Origin: Streptomyces sp. NBC_00483
Lineage (GTDB): Bacteria; Actinomycetota; Actinomycetes; Streptomycetales; Streptomycetaceae
Assembly: GCF_036013745.1 (NCBI RefSeq)
Contig: NZ_CP107880.1
Coordinates: 4,898,001-4,962,000, forward strand
DNA: 64,000 bases
Reading direction: 5' to 3'
Position numbers and translations under genes: made by a program
Part shown: positions 15,855 through 24,070 of the stretch, piece by piece
Position numbering within the stretch: the first letter of the stretch is position 1
Layout of the letters: each line of letters opens with the position of its first letter
The notes under the pieces: model-generated
Seen by the model: only the letters and a program-made list of their open reading frames with translations
What the model was told of the DNA's origin: nothing
The model's database searches: none

Positions 15855-16988
15855 ATGAGTGGTGAGACAGAAGCGAAGGGTGGACGCGGCGCCCAACTCA
15901 AGCACACCGGTCTGCGCCCCGGCTGGACGACCGGCGCCTGCGCGACCGCCGCGACCACGGCCGCGTACACGGCACTCCTGACCGGCGAGTTCCCCGACCC
16001 GGTGACGATCACCCTCCCGAAGGGCCAGACACCGTCGTTCGCCCTCGCGGTCGAGTCCCACGACGGGGAGTCCGCGACGGCGGGCGTGGTCAAGGACGCA
16101 GGCGACGACCCGGACGTCACGCACGGCGCGCTCGTACGGTCCACGGTGCGGCGCCTCCCGCCCGGCTCTGGAGTGGTCTTCAAGGCGGGCCCAGGCGTCG
16201 GCACGGTCACCCGGCCCGGACTCCCGCTGCCCGTCGGCGAACCGGCCGTCAACCCCGTGCCCCGCGAGATGATCCGCACGCACATCGACCGGGTGGCTGG
16301 GGCGCAGGGCGTCCCCGGCGACGTAGAGGTCACGATCTCCATCGACCACGGCGAGGAGATCGCCCGCTCGACCTGGAACCCCCGCCTCGGCATCCTCGGC
16401 GGCCTCTCGGTCCTCGGCACGACGGGGATCGTCGTCCCCTACTCGTGCTCGGCGTGGATCGACTCGATCCGCCGCGGCGTGGACGTGGCGCGGGCGGCGG
16501 GACGCACACACGTGGCGGGCTGCACGGGCTCCACGTCCGAGAAGACGGTCGTCCGCGAACACGACCTGCCCGAGGACGCGTTGCTCGACATGGGCGACTT
16601 CGCGGGCGCGGTCCTGAAGTACATCCGCCGCCACCCGGTCGACCGCCTCACCATCTGCGGCGGCTTCGCCAAACTCTCCAAACTGGCGGCCGGCCACCTG
16701 GACCTCCACTCGGGCCGCTCCCAGGTCGACAAGACCTTCCTCGCGGAACTGGCCCGCAGGGGCGGCGCGTCGGAGGCACTGGCCCAGGAGGTCACCGAAG
16801 CCAACACCGGCCTCGCCGCCCTCCAACTCTGCACGGCGGCAGGCGTCCCCCTGGGCGACCTGGTGGCGAACACGGCCCGCGACGAGGCCCTCGCGGTCCT
16901 CCGCGGCGCCCCTGTCGCGGTCGACGTCATCTGCATCGACCGGGCGGGAACGGTCGTCGGCCGGAGCGGGGCACAGGGACCGCGCTGA
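15855..16988 (+). CDS. cbiD: Cobalt-precorrin-5B C1-methyltransferase CbiD
   Basis: 377 residues from ATG 15855 (GGGGAA 6-8 nt upstream). LRPGWTTGACATAATTAAY near residue 17 and GCTGSTSEKTVV near 218 are CbiD signatures; family length is 350-380. CbiD methylates C1 and releases acetaldehyde in the anaerobic route, where CobF does this job in classic aerobic organisms. Here it sits with oxygen-dependent CobG and CobN, so the pathway is a hybrid. It is divergent from cobK with just 11 bp between start codons; each promoter must lie inside the other gene, or the genes are read from elsewhere. Confidence 0.93.
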   Translation: MSGETEAKGGRGAQLKHTGLRPGWTTGACATAATTAAYTALLTGEFPDPVTITLPKGQTPSFALAVESHDGESATAGVVKDAGDDPDVTHGALVRSTVRRLPPGSGVVFKAGPGVGTVTRPGLPLPVGEPAVNPVPREMIRTHIDRVAGAQGVPGDVEVTISIDHGEEIARSTWNPRLGILGGLSVLGTTGIVVPYSCSAWIDSIRRGVDVARAAGRTHVAGCTGSTSEKTVVREHDLPEDALLDMGDFAGAVLKYIRRHPVDRLTICGGFAKLSKLAAGHLDLHSGRSQVDKTFLAELARRGGASEALAQEVTEANTGLAALQLCTAAGVPLGDLVANTARDEALAVLRGAPVAVDVICIDRAGTVVGRSGAQGPR

Positions 16989-17031
16989 CACGTCACGGCC
17001 GTTGTCAGTGGCGGGTGCCATCCTGGCGTTC

Positions 17032-18966
17032 ATGGGGAACTCGGGGTGGGGGCCGCTGCTCAAGCGGTGGAGCGAGGAATGGCTGGAGGCGCGGCGCGCC
17101 GAGGACTCGGACGTGTTCGAGGACCTGGACGAGGACGTCGTGCGGGACCGCTGGCTGGGCTTCGAACCGGCCGGGGCGGAGGCCGTCTCGGCGTTGGAGG
17201 AGCGGATCCGGGGGCTCGGGATAGACGTGCCGCTGCCGCCGTCGTTGCGCGGGTTCCTCGAGACGACGGACGGGTGGCGGCACGCCGGCGGCTGGGTCTA
17301 TCTGCTGGCGGGGGCGGCGGACATCGGGCCGTACGGGGATCCGTACGGGCAGCAGGCGCTGTACGAGGAGTATCTGGACGAGGACGCGCCCGACGACGAG
17401 GTACTCCTGGCCGGCATGTGGGGGCGGGCGCTACAGCTGTCGCTCGACTCGGACATGACGGATGTGCTGCTCGACCCGGGCGACGTGGGCGCCGACGGGG
17501 AGTGGGCGGTGTACGTGTACCACGGGTGGAGTGGTGAACGGCCGGGCCGGTACCCGTCGTTCCGCGCGTTCATGGAGGACATGTACCAGGAGTTCTACCG
17601 CCTGGGCAGCGGTCACTCCAGCTTCGAGAACGCGGTGACGCGGGACCTCGACTCGCGAGTGGAGGATGCCCGACTCGCCTGCCTGAGAGGCGAGTTGGAC
17701 AACGCGCTCGACGTCTTCCGTGAAGCGGGGGAACTCGGCAGGCCCCGGGCCGGCCTGCTGGCCGCACAGCTGCGGACACTGCTCGGCGACGGCGGCGGCT
17801 GGGTGCCGGTCGACCCGCGCATGGACGATCCGCTGTACGCGGGCGAGGTGCTGCCCTTGAAGGCGCTCCACCACGTGCGCGAGGGCGGGCAGCGCGACGA
17901 CCTCGTGCTCGGCCCGGTGACCGAGGACTACGCGACGGACCGGGAGCGGGCCGCGGCCGTGCTGGCGCGGATCAGGGAGCGTACGTACGAGTACGCGTCG
18001 CCGGGGCCCTTCGGGCGCGCGGTCGTCGAGGCCAGGGAGCTGGCGCGCTGGGGCGACACGGACGGCGCCTGGCGGGTGCTCGCGGCGGCGGTCCCGCGCT
18101 GGGAACCGTATCGGGACGACCACGTGGCACCGTTCGGCCTGCTCGGCGACCCGCTGCTGGGCCCGGTCGTCACGCCGGAACGCGGCCGGGAACTGCTCAC
18201 CACGCCTCGCGCCGGTCAGACGGCAGCCGCGCCCGCCGACCGGAATGAGCCGAAGCCGGTGGTGGTGCCCGACGGGCTCGGATGGCTGACCCAGTGGCAC
18301 CCGAGGGCCGAACTGCGCCGGGACGCCTACCGGTTCGTTCTTGTGGAGGACATCCGCCCCGAGGAGCTGGCGGAGCGGTTCGGTGCGGGACCGCTGGAGC
18401 CCGTGGCGGCCGAGTCCGACCTGCGGAACCTTCCCTTCGCGCAGCCGCGACGGCAGGGCCCCCGCACCCCTCTGGCCAGGATCGGCGCCCTGGACGGCTG
18501 GAGCTTCGCCTTCGAGTCGGGCCTCTGGCCGGACGCCGAGTCGGGGCGCCTGCCGGCCTTCGACCCGGACCGCCTGACACACCCGGGCACCGCCCTGTCG
18601 CACGGCACCCGCGCCCTCACGGTCTGGTGGGAACCCGGCCTGTTCCACTTCGCGTGCGCCGAGGACGGCGAGCAGCGGTACGCCTTCACGGTCCACGAGA
18701 ACGAGCGCCAGGAAACGGGCACGATCCCCGCCGCACTCTCCCCCGCCCTACTGTTCCCCGACCCCACAGGACCCGCCGCCGACCTCTCGGACGAGAACCG
18801 CGCGCTGGACGCGATAGCGGCGACGTTCGACGTCTCGCTGCCCCAATTCGCCCTGAACACCGGCCGGTTGCCCGTCCTGCCGACCCGCCCGTGGCTCGGC
18901 AGCAGACCACCGGAAGCCGCGAAGCCGGGCGCGAGGCTCACGTTCACGCGCAGGAGGGCCCGGTGA
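17032..18966 (+). CDS. SMI1/KNR4 (SUKH) domain protein with an uncharacterised C-terminal domain
   Basis: 644 residues from ATG 17032; GTG 17008 and TTG 17002 are in-frame alternatives and none has a clear ribosome site. Residues about 25-190 show the SMI1/KNR4 pattern (EAVSALEERIRGLGIDVPLPPSLRGFL, then GWVYLLAG and a Trp/Tyr-rich end, PSFRAFMEDM). Middle residues about 200-360 are helical with repeat-like AxLA segments. The C-terminal part from about 400 (GWLTQWHPRAELRR, LDGWSFAFESGLW, RALTVWWEPGLFHFACAEDG) resembles DUF6461-like domains. SUKH and similar domains often act as immunity proteins to contact-dependent toxins, but no toxin gene is adjacent. It interrupts the cob cluster. Confidence 0.75.
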   Translation: MGNSGWGPLLKRWSEEWLEARRAEDSDVFEDLDEDVVRDRWLGFEPAGAEAVSALEERIRGLGIDVPLPPSLRGFLETTDGWRHAGGWVYLLAGAADIGPYGDPYGQQALYEEYLDEDAPDDEVLLAGMWGRALQLSLDSDMTDVLLDPGDVGADGEWAVYVYHGWSGERPGRYPSFRAFMEDMYQEFYRLGSGHSSFENAVTRDLDSRVEDARLACLRGELDNALDVFREAGELGRPRAGLLAAQLRTLLGDGGGWVPVDPRMDDPLYAGEVLPLKALHHVREGGQRDDLVLGPVTEDYATDRERAAAVLARIRERTYEYASPGPFGRAVVEARELARWGDTDGAWRVLAAAVPRWEPYRDDHVAPFGLLGDPLLGPVVTPERGRELLTTPRAGQTAAAPADRNEPKPVVVPDGLGWLTQWHPRAELRRDAYRFVLVEDIRPEELAERFGAGPLEPVAAESDLRNLPFAQPRRQGPRTPLARIGALDGWSFAFESGLWPDAESGRLPAFDPDRLTHPGTALSHGTRALTVWWEPGLFHFACAEDGEQRYAFTVHENERQETGTIPAALSPALLFPDPTGPAADLSDENRALDAIAATFDVSLPQFALNTGRLPVLPTRPWLGSRPPEAAKPGARLTFTRRRAR

Positions 18967-18977
18967 GCCGGTTCAAC

Positions 18978-19019
18978 GGCCATCGGCCATCGGCCATCGG
19001 CCATCGGCCATCGGCCATC
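18978..19019. repeat. Six tandem GGCCATC heptamers
   Basis: GGCCATC repeats six times without a mismatch, directly after the SMI1-type gene and just ahead of the toxin-antitoxin promoter. The number of such perfect 7-mers can change by replication slippage. Confidence 0.95.
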
Positions 19020-19032
19020 ATGTGTACACATG
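19019..19032. promoter_or_regulatory. 14-bp palindromic operator of the toxin-antitoxin pair
   Basis: CATGTGTACACATG is a perfect palindrome ending 24 bp before the antitoxin ATG; a half-site-like GGTACATT follows at 19041-19048. It overlaps the expected -35, as antitoxin autorepression operators do. Confidence 0.65.
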
Positions 19033-19042
19033 GCACACTAGG

Positions 19043-19048
19043 TACATT
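19043..19048 (+). promoter_or_regulatory. -10 hexamer TACATT for the leaderless antitoxin gene
   Basis: TACATT ends 7 nt before ATG 19056, with no ribosome site between. Confidence 0.45.
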
Positions 19049-19055
19049 TGAGCGT

Positions 19056-19325
19056 ATGACGCAGCCGCTGCCCATAGAGTCCATCCGCGATGTCCGCGCG
19101 CACCTGGCCGAGGTGGTGGAGCGGGCCGACCGGGACGACGTGCCCACGGTGATCACGCGCCGCGGCAAAGAGGTCGCCGCCGTTGTGTCCATCGAGGTGC
19201 TGCGGAAGTACCAGGAATGGGAAGAGCGCGAGATCAACCGCATCATCGACGAGCGCATGGCGAAGCCCTCGGCCGGCGTCCCGATCGAGGACGTCATGAG
19301 GGAGACGTTGGCGCGCGGTGAGTGA
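19056..19325 (+). CDS. Type II antitoxin, Phd/YefM family
   Basis: 89 residues. IESIRDVRAHLAEVVERADRDDVPTVITRRGKEVAAVVSIE is the Phd/YefM DNA-binding and dimerisation fold (about residues 7-50); the C-terminal third is polar and probably wraps the toxin. Its stop lies inside the toxin gene, an 8-bp overlap that couples translation. The 14-bp palindrome upstream is a likely autoregulatory operator. The pair sits between the SMI1-type gene and cobM, inside the cobalamin cluster. Confidence 0.88.
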   Translation: MTQPLPIESIRDVRAHLAEVVERADRDDVPTVITRRGKEVAAVVSIEVLRKYQEWEEREINRIIDERMAKPSAGVPIEDVMRETLARGE

Positions 19326-19581
19326 GTACCGCACCGTCTTCCACCCCGAGGCACAGGCCGAACTGCGCAAGATCCCGCGCGCCATGGCACTCCGCATCCT
19401 GGCCAAACTGACCGAGCTGGAGAGCGATCCGCTCGGCTTCAACACCACCGCGCTGGTTTCCCAGCCCGACAGGCGCCGCCTCCGAGTGGGCGACTACCGC
19501 GTGATCTACACGATCGACAACGGCGAGCTGGTGGTGTGGGTCGTGCACATCGGGCGTCGGTCCACCGTTCACGAGACCTGA
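19318..19581 (+). CDS. Type II toxin, RelE/ParE superfamily
   Basis: 87 residues from GTG 19318, overlapping the antitoxin by 8 bp. YRTVFHPEAQAELRKIP at the N-terminus, a long helix (MALRILAKLTELESDP) and the RRRLRVGDYRVIYTID core are typical of RelE-like mRNA interferases, including the basic residues in the LRVGDYRVIY strand. It should cut ribosome-bound mRNA when unneutralised. Length (87) matches RelE/Txe. Convergent with cobM, 24 bp apart. Confidence 0.88.
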   Translation: MSEYRTVFHPEAQAELRKIPRAMALRILAKLTELESDPLGFNTTALVSQPDRRRLRVGDYRVIYTIDNGELVVWVVHIGRRSTVHET

Positions 19582-19605
19582 GTTACGAGATCTGAGTTCC
19601 CCGAC

Positions 19606-20355
19606 TCAGCACACGTGCCGGTCGCGTTCCGTCGAGTACAAGTGGCTGTCGCGGAACTGCGAAGCGCCGAGCGTGCGGCCCACCAGGATGACCGCCGTGC
19701 GCAGCACGCCCGCCCCCTTCACCTGGTCCGCGATGTCGGCGAGCGTGCCGCGCAGGACCAGTTCGTCGGCGCGGCTGGCGTAGGCGACCACCGCGGCCGG
19801 GCAGTCCTCGCCGTAGTGGGGGACGAGTTCGGCGACGATCCGGTCCACGTAGCGGGCGCCCAGGTGCAGGACCAGGAGTGCGCCGCTCGCGCCCAGCGTC
19901 GCCAGGTCCTCGCCGGGAGGCATCGGCGTGGCCTGCTGGGCGATGCGGGTCAGGATCACCGTCTGGCCGACCGTCGGCACCGTCAGTTCGCGCTTCAGGG
20001 CCGCTGCCGCCGCCGCGAACGCCGGGACGCCGGGCACCACTTCGTACGGGATGCCGAGTGCGTCCAGGCGGCGCATCTGTTCCGCCACCGCGGAGAACAC
20101 CGACGGGTCGCCGGAGTGGAGGCGGGCGACGTCGTGGCCCGCCTCGTGTGCGGCCACGTATTCGCGCTCGATGGCGTCCAGGTCGAGGTTCGCCGTGTCG
20201 ATGAGGCGTGCGTCCTGTGGGCACTCGGAGAGGAGCTCCTCCGGGACCAGTGAACCCGCGTACAGGCACACCTGGCACGCCGCCAGCGTGCGCGCGCCGC
20301 GCAGGGTGATCAGGTCCGCGGCTCCGGGGCCCGCCCCGATGAAGTAGACGGTCAT
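19606..20355 (-). CDS. cobM: Precorrin-4 C11-methyltransferase CobM
   Basis: 249 residues from ATG 20355. VYFIGAGPGAADLITLRGARTLA, RLHSGDPSVFSAVAEQMRRLDALGI and VVPGVPAFAAAAAAL are the CobM/CbiF tetrapyrrole-methylase blocks. It methylates C11 of precorrin-4. Its ATG overlaps the stop of upstream cobL (ATGA), so cobL-cobM is one transcript. Usual length is about 250. Confidence 0.95.
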   Translation of the reverse strand: MTVYFIGAGPGAADLITLRGARTLAACQVCLYAGSLVPEELLSECPQDARLIDTANLDLDAIEREYVAAHEAGHDVARLHSGDPSVFSAVAEQMRRLDALGIPYEVVPGVPAFAAAAAALKRELTVPTVGQTVILTRIAQQATPMPPGEDLATLGASGALLVLHLGARYVDRIVAELVPHYGEDCPAAVVAYASRADELVLRGTLADIADQVKGAGVLRTAVILVGRTLGASQFRDSHLYSTERDRHVC

Positions 20356-21614
20356 CGATCCTCAACCCCTGTTTTCGTTACTGACCATTGCGTGACCGGC
20401 ATCGCCTGCCGCCATCCGGTGAAGCCGCCGACCGGCACCGCGTGCGCGACGGAGAGCTTCACCAACTCGCCTCCGTGGCGGCGGTACCAGTCCGCCAGGA
20501 GGGCCTCGGATTCGAGGGTGACCGTGTTGGCCACCAGGCGGCCGCCCGGCGCGAGCGCCGCCCAGCAGGCGTCGAGCAGGCCCGGCGCCGTGAGGCCGCC
20601 GCCGATGAACACCGCGTCGGGAGAAGGGAGTTCGGCCAGGGCGGCGGGCGCCGGGCCCGTCACCACGTGCAGGGTCGGGACGCCGAGGCGGGACGCGTTG
20701 CCCGCGATGCGCTCCGCCCGTACCGGGTCCTTCTCCACCGTGTACGCGGCGCAGGAGGGGTGCGTGCGCATCCACTCGATCGCGATCGAGCCCGAGCCGC
20801 CGCCGATGTCCCACAGCAGCTCACCCGGCGCGGGCGCGAGCGCGGCCAGCGTCGCGGCGCGCACATGCCGCTTCGTGAGCTGGCCGTCGCTGTCGTACGC
20901 GGCGTCGGGCAGGCCCGGTACCGCGCCGAGGCGCAGGGCGTCGGGGCCGCGGCGGCAGTCGACGGCGATGACGTTGAGGGGGTCGCCGGGGGCGTGCGGC
21001 CACACCTCGGCCACGCCCTCGTACGCCGACTCCTGCTCGGTGCCGAGCTGTTCCAGGACGGTGAGGCGGCTGGGGCCGAAGCCGCGCGCGGTGAGCAGCG
21101 CCGCCACCTCGGCGGGGGTGTCCGCGCCCGCCGAGAGGACCAGGACGCGGCGGCCGTCGTGCAGTGCGGCGGTGAGGCGGTCCGCCGGGCGGCCGACCAG
21201 CGTCACGACCTCGGTGTCCTCGACGGGCCAGCCGAGCCGGGCGCACGCGTAGGAGAGCGAGGAGGGGTGCGGGAGGACGTGGACGGCGTCGGGGCCCGCG
21301 ATCTCGGTGAGGGTCCGGCCGATCCCGTAGAACATCGGGTCGCCGCTGGCCAGGATCGCAAGGCGGCGGCCCGCGTACCGGTCGAGGAGAGCAGGGACGG
21401 CGGGGCGCAGGGGCGAGGGCCACGGGACGCGTTCGGCGGCGCACTCGGCGGGCAGCAGGGCGAGTTGGCGCGGTCCACCGAGGACGGCGTCGGCGGCGAG
21501 GAGCGCGGTGCGCGAGGTGTCCGGGAGGCCCGGCCAGCCGTCGGCCCCGATCCCGACGACGGTCGCCACGGGTCCTGCGGGGTGCGCGGGAGACGCGGGT
21601 GTCGCGGGAGTCAC
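20352..21614 (-). CDS. cobL: Precorrin-6Y C5,15-methyltransferase (decarboxylating) CobL
   Basis: 420 residues from GTG 21614. The N-terminal half (about 15-215) is CbiE-like (VVGIGADGWPGL, ILASGDPMFYGIGRTL, LPHPSSLSYACARLGWP); the C-terminal half is CbiT-like with the class I SAM motif LLWDIGGGSGSIAIEW near 265 and DAVFIGGGL. The enzyme adds methyl groups at C5 and C15 and removes the C12 acetate carboxyl. The first 15 residues are Pro/Ala-rich, so the start could be slightly downstream. Leads the cobL-cobM transcript. Confidence 0.94.
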   Translation of the reverse strand: MTPATPASPAHPAGPVATVVGIGADGWPGLPDTSRTALLAADAVLGGPRQLALLPAECAAERVPWPSPLRPAVPALLDRYAGRRLAILASGDPMFYGIGRTLTEIAGPDAVHVLPHPSSLSYACARLGWPVEDTEVVTLVGRPADRLTAALHDGRRVLVLSAGADTPAEVAALLTARGFGPSRLTVLEQLGTEQESAYEGVAEVWPHAPGDPLNVIAVDCRRGPDALRLGAVPGLPDAAYDSDGQLTKRHVRAATLAALAPAPGELLWDIGGGSGSIAIEWMRTHPSCAAYTVEKDPVRAERIAGNASRLGVPTLHVVTGPAPAALAELPSPDAVFIGGGLTAPGLLDACWAALAPGGRLVANTVTLESEALLADWYRRHGGELVKLSVAHAVPVGGFTGWRQAMPVTQWSVTKTGVEDR

Positions 21615-21734
21615 TGCCAGGTACCTCGTAGGTCGTACGTCATGCTCAGGAAGGTCACGTCAAGGCCGTCGACGTCGGGAGCCGCACTCTATCGGGCGAC
21701 ATCGGCGCCCCGGCCGAGCGCCCCTGGAGGCCCG

Positions 21735-22145
21735 ATGTCCCGCACCCCGACGACCGGCCGCGTCGCCCCGGTCATGCCCGGCCGCGACCTGGAGGCGACC
21801 GTCGCCTTCTACGCCGACCTCGGCTTCACCGCCGACGCCCACTATCCGGACGACGGCTATCTGATCCTCGTCCGCGACACCGTCGAACTGCACTTCTTCC
21901 ACGCCCCCGACACCGACCCGCTGAGCACCGCGCACGCCGCGTACCTGCGGCTCGACGGGGGCGCGCACATCGCGGACGCCCTGTACGAGGAGTGGCGGGG
22001 CGTCGGCCTGAGCCAGGCCCCCGACGCGACGCCGCGGCTCGTCGAGCCGGACGACACGGTGTACGGGATGCGGGAGTTCGCGCTCGTCGACCCGGACGGG
22101 AACCTGCTGCGGATCGGCTCCGAACTGGAGGAGCGGGAGGGCTGA
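21735..22145 (+). CDS. VOC (glyoxalase/bleomycin-resistance) family protein
   Basis: 136 residues from ATG 21735, which follows a GGAGG by 4-5 nt. RVAPVMPGRDLEATVAFYADLGF starts the first beta-alpha-beta-beta-beta module and FALVDPDGNLLRIG ends the second, as in single-domain bleomycin-binding-like proteins. HFFHAP and the final Glu-type residues could be metal or ligand positions. Such proteins bind or modify small molecules; the substrate is not predictable. It is divergent from cobL, 120 bp apart. Confidence 0.85.
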   Translation: MSRTPTTGRVAPVMPGRDLEATVAFYADLGFTADAHYPDDGYLILVRDTVELHFFHAPDTDPLSTAHAAYLRLDGGAHIADALYEEWRGVGLSQAPDATPRLVEPDDTVYGMREFALVDPDGNLLRIGSELEEREG

Positions 22146-22243
22146 CGCCGACGCGCCGCCCGGCCGTCCGGTCCTCGTACCGGCCCCCTCCACGGTGTTA
22201 CCTCAAGACCTCAGGGACCGGCGGCAGAGGGGAACGAGGCGGC

Positions 22244-24040
22244 ATGGCGAGGAACGGGACGGCACGGGCCTGGGTCGTGTGCGCCATGGTGCTCGGGGCC
22301 ACGGCCCTCCCCGGTACGACGCCGGAGGCGACCGCGGCGGACGACCCCACACAGGCCGCCGTCGTCTGGCCGGTGACCACGACCCCGCACATGACGGCGG
22401 CCGCGCTCGGCTCGGGGGCGGACGCGAAGCCGGTCTTCGACGACGACTCGCTCGCCGGCCTGTTCGCGCCCGGCGGCCGGCTGCGCGAGGTCGTCGAGGC
22501 GGGCAAGGGCCGCGACGTCAGCTGGGTGCTCGACCCGGACGTGGTGATCGCCGCGCAGGAGATGTCCACCGGCTACCGCGTCGCGAAGAACTCCGACTCC
22601 GCCAGCCCGCAGGACACCACCGAGGGCACAGGACAAGGCGCGGCCCGCTCCTGGCTCAGCGCGCTGCGGGACGCCGTCGAGGGCCGCGAGGTCTGGCTCC
22701 TCCCGTACGCCGACACGGACCTTGCCTCGCTGGCCCATCACCCCGGCACCGACACCGACGACCTCACGGAGGTCGTGTCCGGGCTCGCGGCCGACACGAA
22801 GAAGCGGGTCGACCGGATCCTCGGCATCGGCACCCGCGCGGGGCTCGGCTGGCCCGCCGACGGCGCGCTCGACTCCGACGTGACCGCGCTCGGCGCCAAG
22901 CTGGGCGTGACGCGGGTGCTCGCCTCGGGCCAGGGGCTCACGCCCGCGGGCGCAGAGCCGGTGACCGTGGGCAGCGGCGACGACGCGATGACGGCGCTGC
23001 CCTACGAGGCCGACCTCACGACCGCGCTCGGCCGCGTCAAGGACCGGGCGCCCGACCCCACTCCCTCCGCGACATCCCCGTCACCGTCACCGTCGCCGTC
23101 GTCCGGCGACTCCACGTCGTCCCCGAGCGCGAGCGCCTCCGCGAGCCCCGACACCGCCGACAAGGACACCGTCGACCACATCACCGCGCTCGTGAAGGCG
23201 AACGCCCGCCCGGTCCTCGTACCGCCCCGCAATATGTCGGGAACGGCGGCGGACGCGCTCGGCGCCGCCATCGACTCCGGCACCGACGACGGCTGGCTCG
23301 ACCTCCAGGACCTCCGCGCGGCCGACGACGACCCGGTGAAGGGGACGGCCGCGTCCCCGTCCGCGTACCCGGCACGGCTGCGCGCCGGCGAGCTGGACAA
23401 GGAACAACTGACCGACGCTGCGGGCAACTTGGACCGGCTCGCGACCCTCAGTAAGGTGCTCGCCGACCCGAAGGACACCACGGCGTCCGTGCACGCGGCG
23501 ATGGCCCGCGCCCTGGCCACCGCCTGGCGGGTGGAGGAGGACTCGGCGCAGCGGACGTTCCAGGACCGTACGACGGACTTCCTGTCGACGTCGGTGAAGT
23601 CGCTGCGGCTGGTGCCGAAGACGACCGTCACGGTCACGTCGGGCGACGCCTCGATCCCGGTCACGGTCGACAACGCGCTCCAGCAGGAGGTCTCCGGGCT
23701 CGAACTGCGCGTCACGTCCAGCGACTCCGAGCGTCTCAAGGTCAACGACGGCGTGATCTCCGTGTCGGCCGAGGGCTCGGCGAGCCACACCTCCCAGATC
23801 GACGTCACCGCGAAGGCCAACGGCAAGGCGCATCTGACGGCGCAGCTCTACACGACGAGCGACGGCAAACCGTGGGGCGACGAGATGACCTTCGAGGTCG
23901 ACGTGACGTCGGTGTCGTCCGGGGCGATCGCCGTAGTGGCGGCGGGCGTCGGGCTCATCGTCCTGGCCGCGGTGTTCCGGATGCGCCGGGTGCGCAGACG
24001 GAACAGCCGCAACGACGAGCCCGAGACCCACGACGACTGA
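22244..24040 (+). CDS. Secreted, C-terminally membrane-anchored protein (DUF6049-like)
   Basis: 598 residues. Residues 1-30 form a Sec signal ending ATAAD. Middle regions include a Ser/Pro-rich linker (TPSATSPSPSPSPSSGDSTS near 270-300). The C-terminal 150 residues contain an Ig-like beta domain (VTVTSGDASIPVTVDNALQQEVSGLELRV), then one membrane helix (AIAVVAAGVGLIVLAAVF) and a basic tail, so the bulk is outside the cell. This organisation resembles the actinobacterial DUF6049 family encoded near mviN/parA, though that family is usually about 100 residues longer. Function unknown. Confidence 0.7.
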   Translation: MARNGTARAWVVCAMVLGATALPGTTPEATAADDPTQAAVVWPVTTTPHMTAAALGSGADAKPVFDDDSLAGLFAPGGRLREVVEAGKGRDVSWVLDPDVVIAAQEMSTGYRVAKNSDSASPQDTTEGTGQGAARSWLSALRDAVEGREVWLLPYADTDLASLAHHPGTDTDDLTEVVSGLAADTKKRVDRILGIGTRAGLGWPADGALDSDVTALGAKLGVTRVLASGQGLTPAGAEPVTVGSGDDAMTALPYEADLTTALGRVKDRAPDPTPSATSPSPSPSPSSGDSTSSPSASASASPDTADKDTVDHITALVKANARPVLVPPRNMSGTAADALGAAIDSGTDDGWLDLQDLRAADDDPVKGTAASPSAYPARLRAGELDKEQLTDAAGNLDRLATLSKVLADPKDTTASVHAAMARALATAWRVEEDSAQRTFQDRTTDFLSTSVKSLRLVPKTTVTVTSGDASIPVTVDNALQQEVSGLELRVTSSDSERLKVNDGVISVSAEGSASHTSQIDVTAKANGKAHLTAQLYTTSDGKPWGDEMTFEVDVTSVSSGAIAVVAAGVGLIVLAAVFRMRRVRRRNSRNDEPETHDD

Positions 24041-24070
24041 TCACAACGACTGATCACGACGACTGATTAC
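24034..24070. repeat. Three copies of CGACTGATcAC with a 13-bp period
   Basis: 24034-24044, 24047-24057 and 24060-24070. The first includes the stop of the membrane-anchored protein and the last the stop of the convergent protease. The array repeats in-line stop codons; origin is probably local slippage. Confidence 0.8.

Noticed and set aside
18978..19019. CRISPR or minisatellite with spacers
   Set aside because: 7-bp units with no spacers; simple tandem repeat.
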